64,000 nucleotides of DNA, from the NCBI GenBank assembly GCA_014323825.1, contig JACONI010000099.1, forward strand, positions 36,878-100,877, read 5' to 3'. The DNA comes from Ekhidna sp. (GTDB taxonomy: Bacteria > Bacteroidota > Bacteroidia > Cytophagales > Cyclobacteriaceae). Below the pieces are notes generated by a model, which was not told where the DNA came from, made no database searches, and worked only from the letters and a program-made list of their open reading frames with translations. The translations under genes and the position numbers were made by a program. Of the stretch, positions 49,158-58,019 are shown in pieces (positions within the stretch are counted from its first letter, which is position 1; every line of letters begins with the position of its first letter).

Positions 49158-50963
49158 TCACTGACTTTTCTCAAAGTCAATCATACCAACCTCCCCCATC
49201 AGTCTGTTGGTTTCGGTGAGGGCTGCAATGATTTTTTGATAGTGTGCAATATCCTCACAAGTAAGTTGTCTGCCTTTTCGGTCTTTGAGCCACTTTTGGG
49301 CCGGCTGATAGCCGCCGATGTAAAACTCCCATGCCACCGGAGGTACTTTATCAAAATACTGGGAACTGTTGATGTACACCTTGCCGTCTTTGTAGGCGGG
49401 TTTACTTACGGTATTGTCTCCTTCTATGGGGTAGTGTGTGATGTATTTTTCTACGGCCGGGCTTTCGAGTAGGTGGATTTGCCTGATTTCTTCCCCTAGT
49501 TTTACAAGCTGCCAAAAGGTGTTCCGATCTTTGGGATAGGGGACTCTTGGGAAGTCAATTTTCAGGAGCACTTTGTATTTCTCTCGGTACGCTGGTGAAT
49601 GCAGCACGGCATAGATGTAATCCAGAAGGTCTATGGGTGCGAAGGTGTTTTCCTGCGTTAAATTCCCCTCCCCCGGAGGAGTGCCCTTTAAGGCGGGGTG
49701 GTTAGAAAGCGTCTCCTTTGGAGGAATATCCTTCAAAGCGGGGTGGTTAAAAAGCATTTCCATAACTCCACTCATATTGTTCATGACATCTGCAACAGGA
49801 ATATGAACTACGCTCAACCCTAAATTTTCAAGAAAAGCATCTCTCTCTGCATCATATTCTGCTTTGTTGTCATGACTGCTGCCATCAATTTCTATCACTA
49901 CATTACAATTTGTGCAGAGAAAATCTACGATATAATTTCCTATTATTTTTTGCCTGTCAAAGTCGAATCCTTTAAACTTTTTGTTTTTGACTTGTTTCCA
50001 AAACAATACTTCCGGCAGATTCCCTGCTTTTCTTAGCTGCCTCGCTCTTTCTTTCAATTTAGGATTGTAAGGGAGGCTCATGTAGTTTTGTGTGCTGCGT
50101 TTTTTGCCACTCTGGTCTGCGGTTACTTTTTTACCACCCCGCCCTTCGGGCACCCCTCCGGGGGAGGGGAATTTTTCCGGTACAAACTTTAAGCCTAGTG
50201 TTTTAGCGATTTTAGTTACTATCTCTTGGTTTAGGTTAGGTGTTTTTTCGGTGCTTTGCTCTATGGCTTGCTGTCCGTCCTTTTTGGAGTAGCGGTAGAG
50301 GGGGTAAAAATAATTTATATCTAAAGATGAAATTGTAGTTGCTCCTGTTATTATGCTTTTAGAAACAAATATCTCTCGCCATTCTTCATTACTTCTTGAA
50401 CGTCTTATACTAACTAACCCGACATTCTCCCTTTTCAGGACGTGCTGCATGACTTCGTTTCTCGGGTAACAATGAAAGCCTTTTGATTTACCTGTAAAGA
50501 ATGTCCATCTATGATCAAAAGGGCGATAAGACAACTTTGTAAAACTGCCTTTTTGCGGGTAATGATTTTCTAAATCTGATTTTGCATAGCTTACTTTCCA
50601 GTCTCTTACATCTTTGCCAAGATTAAACCTGGTTCTGGCTTCTTCATTTTCTAGTGAGAGAAATTCATCTATGGTTGATTCTACCTCTTCCTTTGTGTTA
50701 TGAATGGTGAATTGGTCTCTGGCTGTCACGATTCCCACATTATTTAATGGAAACAGCTCTGCTATTGAAAAACCTTTGTCATAGCTTTTCTGAGTTTCAA
50801 AGTCTTTTGGCACAAAGAAGTGGTTCGGCTCCATGTTGGGTAGTTCCTTAAAATCAATGGATTGGAGTGAATTTTGGTTTAAGAATTCGTATTTTTCTTC
50901 TCTTTTTCCTTGGAGGTCGAAATGAAACACTCGGGCAAGTTGGTTATTTTGTTTGTTGCTCAT
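49158..50963 (-). pseudogene. Type ISP restriction-modification enzyme, C-terminal part with inserted DUF559 nuclease
   Basis: From ATG 50963 (MSNKQNNQLARVFHFDLQGK) about 600 residues match the C-terminal target-recognition part of type ISP (LlaGI/LlaBIII-like) enzymes: SYRPFDHRWTFFTGKSKGFH, APIDLLDYIYAVLHSPAYRE, DFPRVPYPKDRNTFW, WEFYIGGYQPAQKWL. The nuclease, helicase and methylase domains that should precede it (about 900 residues) are absent. A DUF559 endonuclease domain is inserted in frame (see the entry at 49661-50175), between EKF and ENTFAPI. It cannot work as a complete enzyme. An in-frame GTG at 51083 would overlap the upstream gene and is less likely. Confidence 0.82.
49661..50175 (-). 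mobile_element. Inverted-repeat-flanked DUF559 nuclease cassette inserted in frame
   Basis: The left edge (49661-49703) reads TTCCCCTCCCCCGGAGG, then AGTGCCC and GGCGGGGTGGTT; the right edge (50133-50175) is its inverted complement (ACCACCCCGCCC ... CCTCCGGGGGAGGGGAATT). A third, diverged copy lies at 49712-49747 in direct orientation to the left one. Between them is a DUF559 domain (LRKAGNLPEVLFWKQVKNKK, GNYIVDFLC, VIEIDGSSHD), a small PD-(D/E)XK-like nuclease of the Vsr group. The whole cassette keeps the host reading frame. It appears to be a mobile, translated unit; this is inference. Confidence 0.75.
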
Positions 50964-51033
50964 CGGCTGCCTGTTTTTCAAAAGAAAGCTAAAAATATTT
51001 TGCCCGTATCTTTCACATAACCCAATATTACAG

Positions 51034-51363
51034 CTATACGGTGCCTGACTTGAGGTCGGAACTCTCTGGAATAACGCCTTCACTCCGATATTTTTTTTCC
51101 AGTTCTTTCAGCCTCTTTTTTATCCCCAGTTCTTTCACTCTTCTAAAGACCCCTTTATAATCGTTAAAATATCTGCTGTGGTTATGCTCCAGGTCAGCCC
51201 TGCTGTCAGCTTCAAAAACGACGGCTTCGGTCCATATCTTTCCTTTTTTAGTTAGTTTGGTTTCCAATTCAAACCGGTCTTTCCATGCCTGCTCTTTGTC
51301 TTTATACGGAGTGCATCGCATTAGTTTTTTCGTCTCCCGATCGTATTCTATGAGGAAATACAT
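51034..51363 (-). CDS. Hypothetical protein, 109 aa
   Basis: ATG at 51363 gives MYFLIEYDRETKKLMRCTPY followed by a charged, helical protein (YFNDYKGVFRRVKELGIKKR, LKELEKKYRSEG). An in-frame start 18 bases upstream is also possible. No motif or family is recognised. It ends 70 bases before the type ISP fragment and may have arrived with the same defence island. Confidence 0.6.
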   Translation of the reverse strand: MYFLIEYDRETKKLMRCTPYKDKEQAWKDRFELETKLTKKGKIWTEAVVFEADSRADLEHNHSRYFNDYKGVFRRVKELGIKKRLKELEKKYRSEGVIPESSDLKSGTV

Positions 51364-51369
51364 AGGTTT

Positions 51370-51417
51370 TATTTTTTGCAAAAAAAATACACTTTTTTAC
51401 AACGAACTCACGTTAAT
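51370..51417 (+). repeat. Intergenic repeat, copy C
   Basis: ACACTTTTTTACAACGAACT then CACGTTAAT, preceded by T and A runs, just upstream of the hypothetical gene at 51034-51363. Confidence 0.6.
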
Positions 51418-51550
51418 CAAGTACAACAGGTTAGTAGCATATCTTTCTCATAACCTTATGATTTTTAGATGGAAGCTATACATTGTATTATGAAGAAGGA
51501 AAGTTAAGATTATTCCCTTATTTCATACATGATTTTACAAAAAATAGAAA

Positions 51551-51579
51551 GGGAGGGTATTTTAAAAATACTCTCCCCC
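51551..51579 (-). terminator. Terminator of the tRNA-Ala gene
   Basis: On the minus strand, GGGGGAGAGTATTTTTAAAA then TACCCTCCC forms a stem of about 12 bp followed by TTTCTATTTTT, 8 bases past the tRNA end. Confidence 0.75.
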
Positions 51580-51586
51580 GGTTTGG

Positions 51587-51660
51587 TGGAGCTAATGGGA
51601 TTCGAACCCATGACCCCTACACTGCCAGTGTAGTGCTCTAGCCGGCTGAGCTATAGCCCC
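51587..51660 (-). tRNA. tRNA-Ala (anticodon GGC)
   Basis: A 74-base cloverleaf: acceptor GGGGCTA/TAGCTCC with discriminator A, D arm TAGCTCAGCCGGCTAGAGCA, anticodon arm CTACA-CTGGCAG-TGTAG with GGC, T arm GGGTTCGAATCCC. CCA is not encoded. A TATATTTG -7 element lies upstream. Confidence 0.96.
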
Positions 51661-51669
51661 GTCTGATCG

Positions 51670-51677
51670 CAAATATA
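51670..51677 (-). promoter_or_regulatory. -7 promoter element of tRNA-Ala
   Basis: On the minus strand TATATTTG matches TANNTTTG and lies 9 bases before the tRNA 5' end. Confidence 0.5.
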
Positions 51678-51768
51678 AATTCAGTCGGTAAATAACTTTT
51701 TAATGTTTTCAGTTACCCTTTTTATTTTTTGGCCTGTCTTCTCTAAAAATTCACTCAGGCATCGGGGG

Positions 51769-52479
51769 TTAGTACCAGCCGCTTAATGTAAATTTTTCTC
51801 TGGAGGAATCAAGCACTTTGCCTTTTTCACATTTCAACACCCGGTGCGGGAACTTTTTGAGAAAGTGATGATTGTGAGTAGCCATTAACACTGATGTGCC
51901 ACTTGTGTTAATTTCTTCAAATAACTTTAGAATACCTTCGCTAACATCAGGGTCCAGGTTTCCTGTCGGCTCATCTGCAAAGAGGATTTGTGGTTCGTTG
52001 ATCATTGCACGGGCTATAACTACCCGCTGCTGCTCTCCACCGGAGAGCTGATGCGGCATTTTTGCAGATACAGTTCCCAGTCCTACTCTCATTAGCACTT
52101 CTGCGATCCGAGTCTTCATTTTTGCAGGGTCTTTCCATCCTGTTGCTTTCATTACAAAGGTTAGATTTTCGGTTATTGACCGGTCGTAGAAAAGTTCGAA
52201 ATCCTGAAAGATGATACCCACTTTTCTTCTTAAAAAAGGAATGTTTCCGGGCTTGATATCGTTGATAGGAAACCCGGCTACTTCGGCTAGTCCAAGTCTG
52301 AGCGGGAGGTCTGCATAGAGGGTTTTTAGCAGGGACGATTTTCCACTTCCCGTCCTTCCGATTAAATAAACAAATTCGCCTTTATCTATCGTAAAATCAA
52401 TTTCACTGAGCACGGTATGTTCTTCCTGAAAAACGGATACTCCAGAGGCCCTAACCACAGGTTCCTGAGAGAAAGACAT
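51769..52479 (-). CDS. ftsE: Cell-division ABC ATPase FtsE
   Basis: 236 residues. Walker [16 protein letters not shown] near residue 41, Q-loop [19 protein letters not shown], signature [16 protein letters not shown], Walker [14 protein letters not shown], and switch His in [10 protein letters not shown]. The IIFQDFxL form and short length fit FtsE, which with FtsX controls peptidoglycan hydrolases at division. No ftsX is next to it, so a LolD-like export ATPase is the alternative. It overlaps nothing but directly abuts the small gene at 52480. Confidence 0.85.
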   Translation of the reverse strand: MSFSQEPVVRASGVSVFQEEHTVLSEIDFTIDKGEFVYLIGRTGSGKSSLLKTLYADLPLRLGLAEVAGFPINDIKPGNIPFLRRKVGIIFQDFELFYDRSITENLTFVMKATGWKDPAKMKTRIAEVLMRVGLGTVSAKMPHQLSGGEQQRVVIARAMINEPQILFADEPTGNLDPDVSEGILKLFEEINTSGTSVLMATHNHHFLKKFPHRVLKCEKGKVLDSSREKFTLSGWY

Positions 52480-52683
52480 TTATAATTCCAGTTTTTTGAG
52501 TTTACCATAAGGAAGAGAAGAGATTAGCGCCTTGAGCTCTTCATGCTTTCCTTCTAATCCGAATTTATCCATTCGTTTCAAGGGGCGGTCTGTCCGGAAA
52601 TAAGCAACGAGCACAAAGTTTTGATCTCTGATCTGTATATAGTCAGGAATCCTTGCTTTTCCTTTTACTTTGATGATATACAT
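52480..52683 (-). CDS. Small conserved protein, 67 aa
   Basis: ATG at 52683 (MYIIKVKGKARIPDYIQIRD); a TTG three codons upstream is less likely. The product is a small alpha/beta protein with strands VLVAYFRTD and a helix EELKALISSLPYG. Function unknown. It abuts ftsE with no gap, so the two are probably co-transcribed. Confidence 0.7.
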   Translation of the reverse strand: MYIIKVKGKARIPDYIQIRDQNFVLVAYFRTDRPLKRMDKFGLEGKHEELKALISSLPYGKLKKLEL

Positions 52684-52733
52684 TCCGTCCAAATCTACTA
52701 CTTCTTTTATTCTGTTATTAACTTTAATTCAGA

Positions 52734-53390
52734 TTATTTGTTGCCTTTTTTATAATCTGCAAGAAATTTTTCAAGTCCGCTATCTGTCAGCGGGTGATCT
52801 AGAAGTCCGGTTATGACACTCCACGGACAGGTAGCTACATCCGCTCCTATCTCCGCACATTGAATAAGGTGCATATTGTGCCTGATAGAGGCGGCAAGGA
52901 TTTCTGTTTCGAAGGTATAATTATCATAAATTGAGGCGATTTGTGCTATCAAAGCAAGGCCATCCGAACCCACATCATCCAAACGACCGATGAATGGAGA
53001 AACATAGTCTGCACCTGCTTTAGCAGCTAATATTGCCTGACCGGCATTAAAGATCAATGTACAATTCGTTCTTATTCCCTCAGCGGTCAAAGCAGCTATA
53101 GCTTTTACTCCATCCTTAATCATTGGAATCTTCACTACAATCTTGTCATCTATGCCTGCGAGTGCTTTGCCTTCTTCTACCATGGTTTCAAAATCCGTAG
53201 CGATCACCTCTGCGCTGACATTATCATCCACGATATTACAGATGTCTTTGTAGTGTTTTAAAATATTCTGTCCGCCCGTAATTCCTTCTTTAGCCATTAA
53301 AGAAGGGTTGGTAGTAACGCCGTCCAGCACACCAAGGTCCTGAGCTTCCCGGATTTCATTCAGGTTAGCAGTATCAATGAAAAATTTCAT
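52734..53390 (-). CDS. Fructose-6-phosphate aldolase/transaldolase (TalC type)
   Basis: 218 residues of the short transaldolase family: MKFFIDTANLNEIREAQDLG, LDGVTTNPSLMAKEG, catalytic Schiff-base Lys87 in IVVKIPMIKDG, NCTLIFNAGQAILAAKAGA, and VSPFIGRLDD. It is cytoplasmic and acts in the pentose phosphate pathway or in fructose-6-phosphate/dihydroxyacetone exchange. Length is normal for the decameric TalC/FSA subgroup. The SRP RNA gene lies just upstream on the same strand. Confidence 0.93.
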   Translation of the reverse strand: MKFFIDTANLNEIREAQDLGVLDGVTTNPSLMAKEGITGGQNILKHYKDICNIVDDNVSAEVIATDFETMVEEGKALAGIDDKIVVKIPMIKDGVKAIAALTAEGIRTNCTLIFNAGQAILAAKAGADYVSPFIGRLDDVGSDGLALIAQIASIYDNYTFETEILAASIRHNMHLIQCAEIGADVATCPWSVITGLLDHPLTDSGLEKFLADYKKGNK

Positions 53391-53434
53391 ACGTAATCTT
53401 AAATTTGGTTAAGGTTAGGAAATTCATTAAAAAA

Positions 53435-53526
53435 GGCAAACGAAGCATCGCACCGCTACAACCGCCTACCCTTGCTACCGTCAGGTTCTGGGGGCTTCAG
53501 CAGGAGCTGGTCGTACCTCATTTGCC
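53435..53526 (-). ncRNA. ffs: Signal recognition particle RNA (small bacterial type)
   Basis: On the minus strand, GGCAAATGAGGTACGACCAG ... GCTTCGTTTGCC closes into a long hairpin of about 92 bases. The core CCCCAGAACCTGACGGTAGC followed by AAGGGTAGG corresponds to the SRP54-binding symmetric and asymmetric loops (AGxxCC and GGxAGCA), with TGAC as the tip. A TAACTTTG promoter element ends 6 bases upstream. It binds Ffh to target membrane proteins. Confidence 0.82.
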
Positions 53527-53532
53527 GAGAGG

Positions 53533-53540
53533 CAAAGTTA
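53533..53540 (-). promoter_or_regulatory. -7 promoter element of the SRP RNA gene
   Basis: TAACTTTG on the minus strand, an exact TANNTTTG match, 6 bases before the RNA 5' end, the expected distance to a start site in Bacteroidota. Confidence 0.65.
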
Positions 53541-53777
53541 GCAAAACTTAGGGAAGGAGCTATGATTAACTGAAAAATTAGTATGCGTAGTGCAGGGCAG
53601 ACCTTCCTTTCTCTTGTTTCTGATGCGCTACTTCCTTCTTCGTCTGAGTAATGATCAAAATCCGTATTTTGCCAAAAGAAGGGCCGTCATTATAAAAATA
53701 TCTTATCAAATGCTCTGATAAAACCAAAGTTACGGACAGGACGAATTTGCAGGGACTGAGTCATATTATTAATTACT
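53541..53777. other. Intergenic region, no gene seen
   Basis: No convincing gene between the SRP RNA promoter and the Nudix gene. Confidence 0.4.
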
Positions 53778-54425
53778 TCAAAGCGACCTTTCCCGATACT
53801 CCTGAAGAATTACAACTAGTTCACTTAGTATCATTGCAGTTGCCCCCCATATGATTTTATCCTCCAAATCAAAATAAGGGCATATCATCTCTACTTCCCC
53901 TCTTACAAGTATTCGCTTTTCTTTCATATAGTTTGGATTAACCAGATGTGATAACCGGGCATTTATGATGCTTTCAACTTCGTGGTTATCAGGAGTAAAA
54001 TTCGACTTTGATTTAACTTTTCCGATTACCGGAAGCACTTCATAATTACTCGCCATCACATAAAATTTTGAAAGTGAGCCCAAAATCTCAACTTGTAAAT
54101 GATCTACTCCGATTTCTTCCTTAGCCTCTCGAAGTGCGGTATCAAATAAATCTCCATCTTCGGTCTCCTTCTTCCCACCCGGTAAAGCCATTTGACCACT
54201 GTGAACTCCTTTGTAAGCAGGACGCTGAATTAATGGAAATCGTATATCACCCTCGGATTCATGAAAAAGGATCAGTACTCCGCTCTCCCGGGGTGAGACA
54301 GGATGTTTGATTGAAAAATTTGTCCCGTCTGCCTTTACCGGCTTCATCAATTCGTGTGCGCCTGCGCCGGGCAATGAGCCTTGCAAACGCTTCTCTAAAA
54401 AATTTGTGACTCTGTCGAAATCCAT
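53778..54425 (-). CDS. Nudix hydrolase, CoA pyrophosphatase (NudL-like)
   Basis: 215 residues. The Nudix box GGKKETEDGDLFDTALREAK followed by EEIG has the G-x5-E-x7-REUxEExGU pattern with all catalytic Glu residues. The preceding RPAYKGVHSGQMALPG segment is the NuCoA signature of coenzyme A pyrophosphatases. It would split CoA derivatives into phosphopantetheine and 3',5'-ADP in the cytoplasm. Start at 54425 fits the family. Confidence 0.9.
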   Translation of the reverse strand: MDFDRVTNFLEKRLQGSLPGAGAHELMKPVKADGTNFSIKHPVSPRESGVLILFHESEGDIRFPLIQRPAYKGVHSGQMALPGGKKETEDGDLFDTALREAKEEIGVDHLQVEILGSLSKFYVMASNYEVLPVIGKVKSKSNFTPDNHEVESIINARLSHLVNPNYMKEKRILVRGEVEMICPYFDLEDKIIWGATAMILSELVVILQEYRERSL

Positions 54426-54598
54426 GACGGCAAATTAAGGAACGCTAATGATTCTGATTTTTTTTATATCTCCTCTTCGGCTACCTGTAAGCGGTATTCT
54501 CATGTATATATTCAGCACCTTTGCTGCTGTCGTAGTAGTGGTTCCGACAAAGCTATTTAGTCACTCGTTGTGTTGTATCTACTGCTCCTCAAAAAAGG

Positions 54599-55612
54599 TC
54601 AATTGCATTTTTGACTGAAGATTATCTTTGATCTATTTTCATTATTCTGAATCCCTTTTCCCCAGCTGATGCACGCTTCATCGGCTTTTCCAAGTTTATC
54701 ATATACCAACCCGAAGAAGTAAAAAAGTTCGTCAATAAAATCCCGGCTTTTTTCAGCTCGTTCAAACAGTTCCAATGCCTGATTGTATGCTCCATTATAT
54801 AAAAAACAGATGCCTTTATTTCGATATGCCCATCCATTCTTTGGGTTTAGAACAATACTTCTGTTAATATCTTCAAGTGCCTTTTCCAGACTGTCCATTT
54901 GTATATAAATGTATCCGCGATTATTTAGAAAATAAGGCTCCGATGGGACTTCATTCAGTGCTTTGTTTATTTCGGCCAGTGCTTTTCCGAACTCATTTTT
55001 TTTCAATGCAATCAGGCTTAAAAGATTGAATGCGTTTGGATTATTTGGTTCCAGTTTCAACACTTTTCCGACTATGGACTCCGCCTTTGAAAGGTCTTCT
55101 TTGAAATAATGAACGGCAGCCAGGTTAACCAAAGTTTCCGAATTTAACGGTTCTATCTCGTCAGATTTCCTAAAGGACGAAAGAGCCTTATCATAAGCCC
55201 GCAGTTTAGTCAAAACCAATCCTTCATAAAAAAAGACAAATGCAGAATCGCCTGCTATCTCTTTAATTGAGGATACATCATCCAATGCTTTTTCATATTT
55301 TCCGATGGCTTCGTAGGCATACGCCCGATTAAATAATGCTTCTAAATAATCAGGCTTATTTGCCAGGGCCTGATTAAAATCTAAAATAGCTTCGTACTTG
55401 TGGTCCATTTCCGATTTGGCTACACCACGGTTGTTCAAGGCAGGGACATAATTCGGGTCTTTTTTCAGTGCCTCATCGTATAGTTGGATAGCTTTCTCAT
55501 AGTTTTCATTCTCTAAATCTTTATTGCCCAATAAGAAAAAGCGGTCTCTTCTTTCGATTGCGCGCTCACAGAAAGTAAATAATAACCCAATGATTAGAAG
55601 AAAATTTCGCAT
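54599..55612 (-). CDS. TPR-repeat envelope protein
   Basis: From ATG 55612 (MRNFLLIIGLLFTFCERAIE), 337 residues; an upstream start at 55627 adds five residues. The hydrophobic N-terminus ends in Cys15, a probable though non-ideal lipobox. About eight TPR units follow (NYEKAIQLYDEALKKDPNYV, ALNNRGVAKSEMDHKYEAIL, PNAFNLLSLIALKKNEFGKA). TPRs mediate protein contacts; the partner is unknown. Confidence 0.85.
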   Translation of the reverse strand: MRNFLLIIGLLFTFCERAIERRDRFFLLGNKDLENENYEKAIQLYDEALKKDPNYVPALNNRGVAKSEMDHKYEAILDFNQALANKPDYLEALFNRAYAYEAIGKYEKALDDVSSIKEIAGDSAFVFFYEGLVLTKLRAYDKALSSFRKSDEIEPLNSETLVNLAAVHYFKEDLSKAESIVGKVLKLEPNNPNAFNLLSLIALKKNEFGKALAEINKALNEVPSEPYFLNNRGYIYIQMDSLEKALEDINRSIVLNPKNGWAYRNKGICFLYNGAYNQALELFERAEKSRDFIDELFYFFGLVYDKLGKADEACISWGKGIQNNENRSKIIFSQKCN

Positions 55613-55681
55613 GGAATATATAACCAAAAAGCCTGCACAAATGTCTGCCGACTTTTAAAACGAGTTATTTTATTCTAGTAT

Positions 55682-56434
55682 CTATGACTTTCTAACGGAT
55701 CCTCCACTGCTTGAGTCCGCATTAACATATTCAGGATTCCCCTTATACCTTACGGAACCTCCACTACTCGCCCGTCCCCTGATTTTTTCAGTAACACTCA
55801 CCTTAATTGAACCTCCACTACTGGCGGATGCTTCTACTTCTTTGCTCATCAGGTCATACCCGTCATAATCTCCGGAGCTACTTACTTCGATCTCCTGATA
55901 CTCGGCAGTCCCTTCTATTTCGATATCACCGGAACTGGATGCGCTTGCCTCAATTTCTTTTGCCTCTACATTGAGCCTTGTATCACCGGAGCTGGATGCT
56001 TCAATCTTCAACTCATCTATTCCAACAATTTTAGCGTTAATATCTCCTGAGCTGCTTACATCAACATCAAAATCGCCATTTGCTTGAATAACTTCCCTGG
56101 CATCAATAGAAGCAGATGATGAAGCACTGAGTGCACTGAGTGATTTATAAGTCACATGCACCTCTACATTTACACTCTTATTATTCCACCTTCTCCCGTT
56201 ATCAATATGGATTTTTAAACGATTTCCGGAAACATCCGTCAATACTTCATCAAGATCGTGACTTCTTGAAACTACTCTCGCTTCTTCTTTATCTCCGGAT
56301 TTGATAAAAACATTTATTCCCTCCTGCGCCGCTATTTTAGAAAAAGAAGACAGATTGCGTGTTTCTTCTGATTGGGCCAGTGCTATCCCGGCAACTAAAA
56401 TCCCAAGAATTGTAATTAAGAATGCTTTTTTCAT
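55682..56434 (-). CDS. DUF2807 (head GIN domain) secreted protein
   Basis: ATG 56434 (MKKAFLITILGILVAGIALA) starts a signal-peptide protein of about 250 residues; an ATG eight codons upstream is an alternative. After the FSKIAAQEGINVFIKSGDKE segment, the chain is a beta-helix-like series of ASSSGDIN / ASSSASID / ASSGGSIK motifs, characteristic of DUF2807 proteins. These are common exported Bacteroidota proteins of unknown function, possibly envelope adhesins. Confidence 0.88.
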   Translation of the reverse strand: MKKAFLITILGILVAGIALAQSEETRNLSSFSKIAAQEGINVFIKSGDKEEARVVSRSHDLDEVLTDVSGNRLKIHIDNGRRWNNKSVNVEVHVTYKSLSALSASSSASIDAREVIQANGDFDVDVSSSGDINAKIVGIDELKIEASSSGDTRLNVEAKEIEASASSSGDIEIEGTAEYQEIEVSSSGDYDGYDLMSKEVEASASSGGSIKVSVTEKIRGRASSGGSVRYKGNPEYVNADSSSGGSVRKS

Positions 56435-56505
56435 AAGTCTTTTATTTTTGGTTTTCAACGTTAATGTTCAAAATAAAAGATTCCGGAAATAAACAAAGGT
56501 TGCAG

Positions 56506-57039
56506 CTACAGCGAAGTTTTATTGCTTTTTGTGAAATTCTCCCACTTAGTCGTTTTGAAATGATCATCTCCGATGTATAGTAGGATTGGTTCCATTTGCT
56601 CCGGATTCAGATAACCGGCAATAGGTTGAATAATTCTCAAATCCTCATCTATAAAAACTGTCGTAGGATAGCTTAACCTATTGTTAGTTAATGCGGCAGC
56701 TAATTGATGATAACCTCTTCTTCCCGACGGAATAAATTCAAATGTGTGACCATTAAACTCTACCGACTCTTTCTGTTCCGCATTGAATTTAACGGGATAA
56801 AAATTCTTATTAATGTAATTTGCTATTTCAATCTTGCTGTAAGTCTTTTTATCCATCACTTTGCACCACCCGCACCAATCAGTGTACAAATCAACCAGTA
56901 ACTTCTTTGGATGCTTTTCATGACGAGCTATCGCCTGCTCAAATGTTAACCATTCTACCTCCTGGCTACCTTCGGGACTACCCCAACTTCCAAATGAAAG
57001 TAAGACACTAAGACATAATGCTATTCGGATCAATTTCAT
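56506..57039 (-). CDS. Exported thioredoxin-like protein
   Basis: 177 residues with a signal peptide. The thioredoxin fold has the redox motif WCGWC within YTDWCGWCKVMDKKT, and the cis-Pro segment LSYPTTVFIDED. Such proteins of the DUF255/thioredoxin_7 type reduce or isomerise disulfides in the periplasm. It is upstream of the DUF2807 gene on the same strand (47-base gap from its farther start). Confidence 0.87.
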   Translation of the reverse strand: MKLIRIALCLSVLLSFGSWGSPEGSQEVEWLTFEQAIARHEKHPKKLLVDLYTDWCGWCKVMDKKTYSKIEIANYINKNFYPVKFNAEQKESVEFNGHTFEFIPSGRRGYHQLAAALTNNRLSYPTTVFIDEDLRIIQPIAGYLNPEQMEPILLYIGDDHFKTTKWENFTKSNKTSL

Positions 57040-57094
57040 AAAACCTAAACGGACAATCCATTCCTTTTAGTTCAAAAGACGAAATTAATCAAAA

Positions 57095-57997
57095 TTATTT
57101 TCCTGTTGCCAGAAATTCACTTCTTCCCTTCAGGATTTTCTCTTCCAATGAGTTATCTGCGAAAAGTTCATTTGGGTTTTCAGAAGACTTTAGTACCACA
57201 TTTTCTTCTATGTATTGAACTTCTACTTTTATCTCCTGCTGATTACTAAATTCATAAATAACAGTATGAGTCGGATTAATCTCTGAAGATCGGTCATAAA
57301 ACTCACGACTACTTACAAAACTCAGTCCGTTCAGATAGCTGGCTACGGATGCACTGTCTGCCTGCCGATCTTGCAGATACCATTCTTCTCCTTTAGTAAG
57401 TTTAAATGCACTGTCCGGGTAATTAAATGAAATGGAAAAGAGTGAGTCTTTCTGTAATCTTAAAACTTCATTGTCCCGATAAGAGGCAGCATCCTTACCA
57501 ATACTTGCCCCCATGAAACCATTAGCAACGTAAACCTCATTGTCCTCAAAAAGTCTTACAAATGTATAGAAACTTTGCTGTCCCTCTACTCCAAATCGGC
57601 CAATTACAATGTCCGTTAAAATTTCATTCTCTTCAAAAACCTTCACACGAGTTCCCGTTGAATCAACCGAATAATTCTTCCATTTATCAGGGCTTTTGGC
57701 AGCCATTCTTCCGGGCGTTATTGTGTTCAGGGAGTTTAGCAAAGAAATCACGGAACTTTCTTTAGCTGTTTTTTGGCTTCCGTCAGGTAAAGATACCTTC
57801 CATTCCTCTTCCATTGAAAGGGTAACATTTTCTTCACCTGTAACTATTTCAATTTTGGAAACCTTTGCGGTATCAATTGCCACCAATTCAGATTTCAATG
57901 ATTTACTTCTTCCTCCTCTTTTGGTCAGTTGGGTCACTGCCAATACGATGACTAATGCTCCCAGAATAAGTAGTAAATTTTTTGTCGTTAATTTCAT
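57095..57997 (-). CDS. DUF4340 protein, last gene of the gldA-gldF-gldG operon
   Basis: 300 residues with an N-terminal membrane helix (NLLLILGALVIVLAVTQL) and an extracytoplasmic beta-rich domain built of two DUF4340 repeats (for example VKVFEENEILTDIVIGRFGV). DUF4340 proteins commonly follow GldG-like ABC components. It probably belongs to the same envelope complex; its role is unknown. It starts 22 bases after gldG. Confidence 0.82.
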   Translation of the reverse strand: MKLTTKNLLLILGALVIVLAVTQLTKRGGRSKSLKSELVAIDTAKVSKIEIVTGEENVTLSMEEEWKVSLPDGSQKTAKESSVISLLNSLNTITPGRMAAKSPDKWKNYSVDSTGTRVKVFEENEILTDIVIGRFGVEGQQSFYTFVRLFEDNEVYVANGFMGASIGKDAASYRDNEVLRLQKDSLFSISFNYPDSAFKLTKGEEWYLQDRQADSASVASYLNGLSFVSSREFYDRSSEINPTHTVIYEFSNQQEIKVEVQYIEENVVLKSSENPNELFADNSLEEKILKGRSEFLATGK

Positions 57998-58019
57998 TTT
58001 AAGAATTTATTTAATTCAG

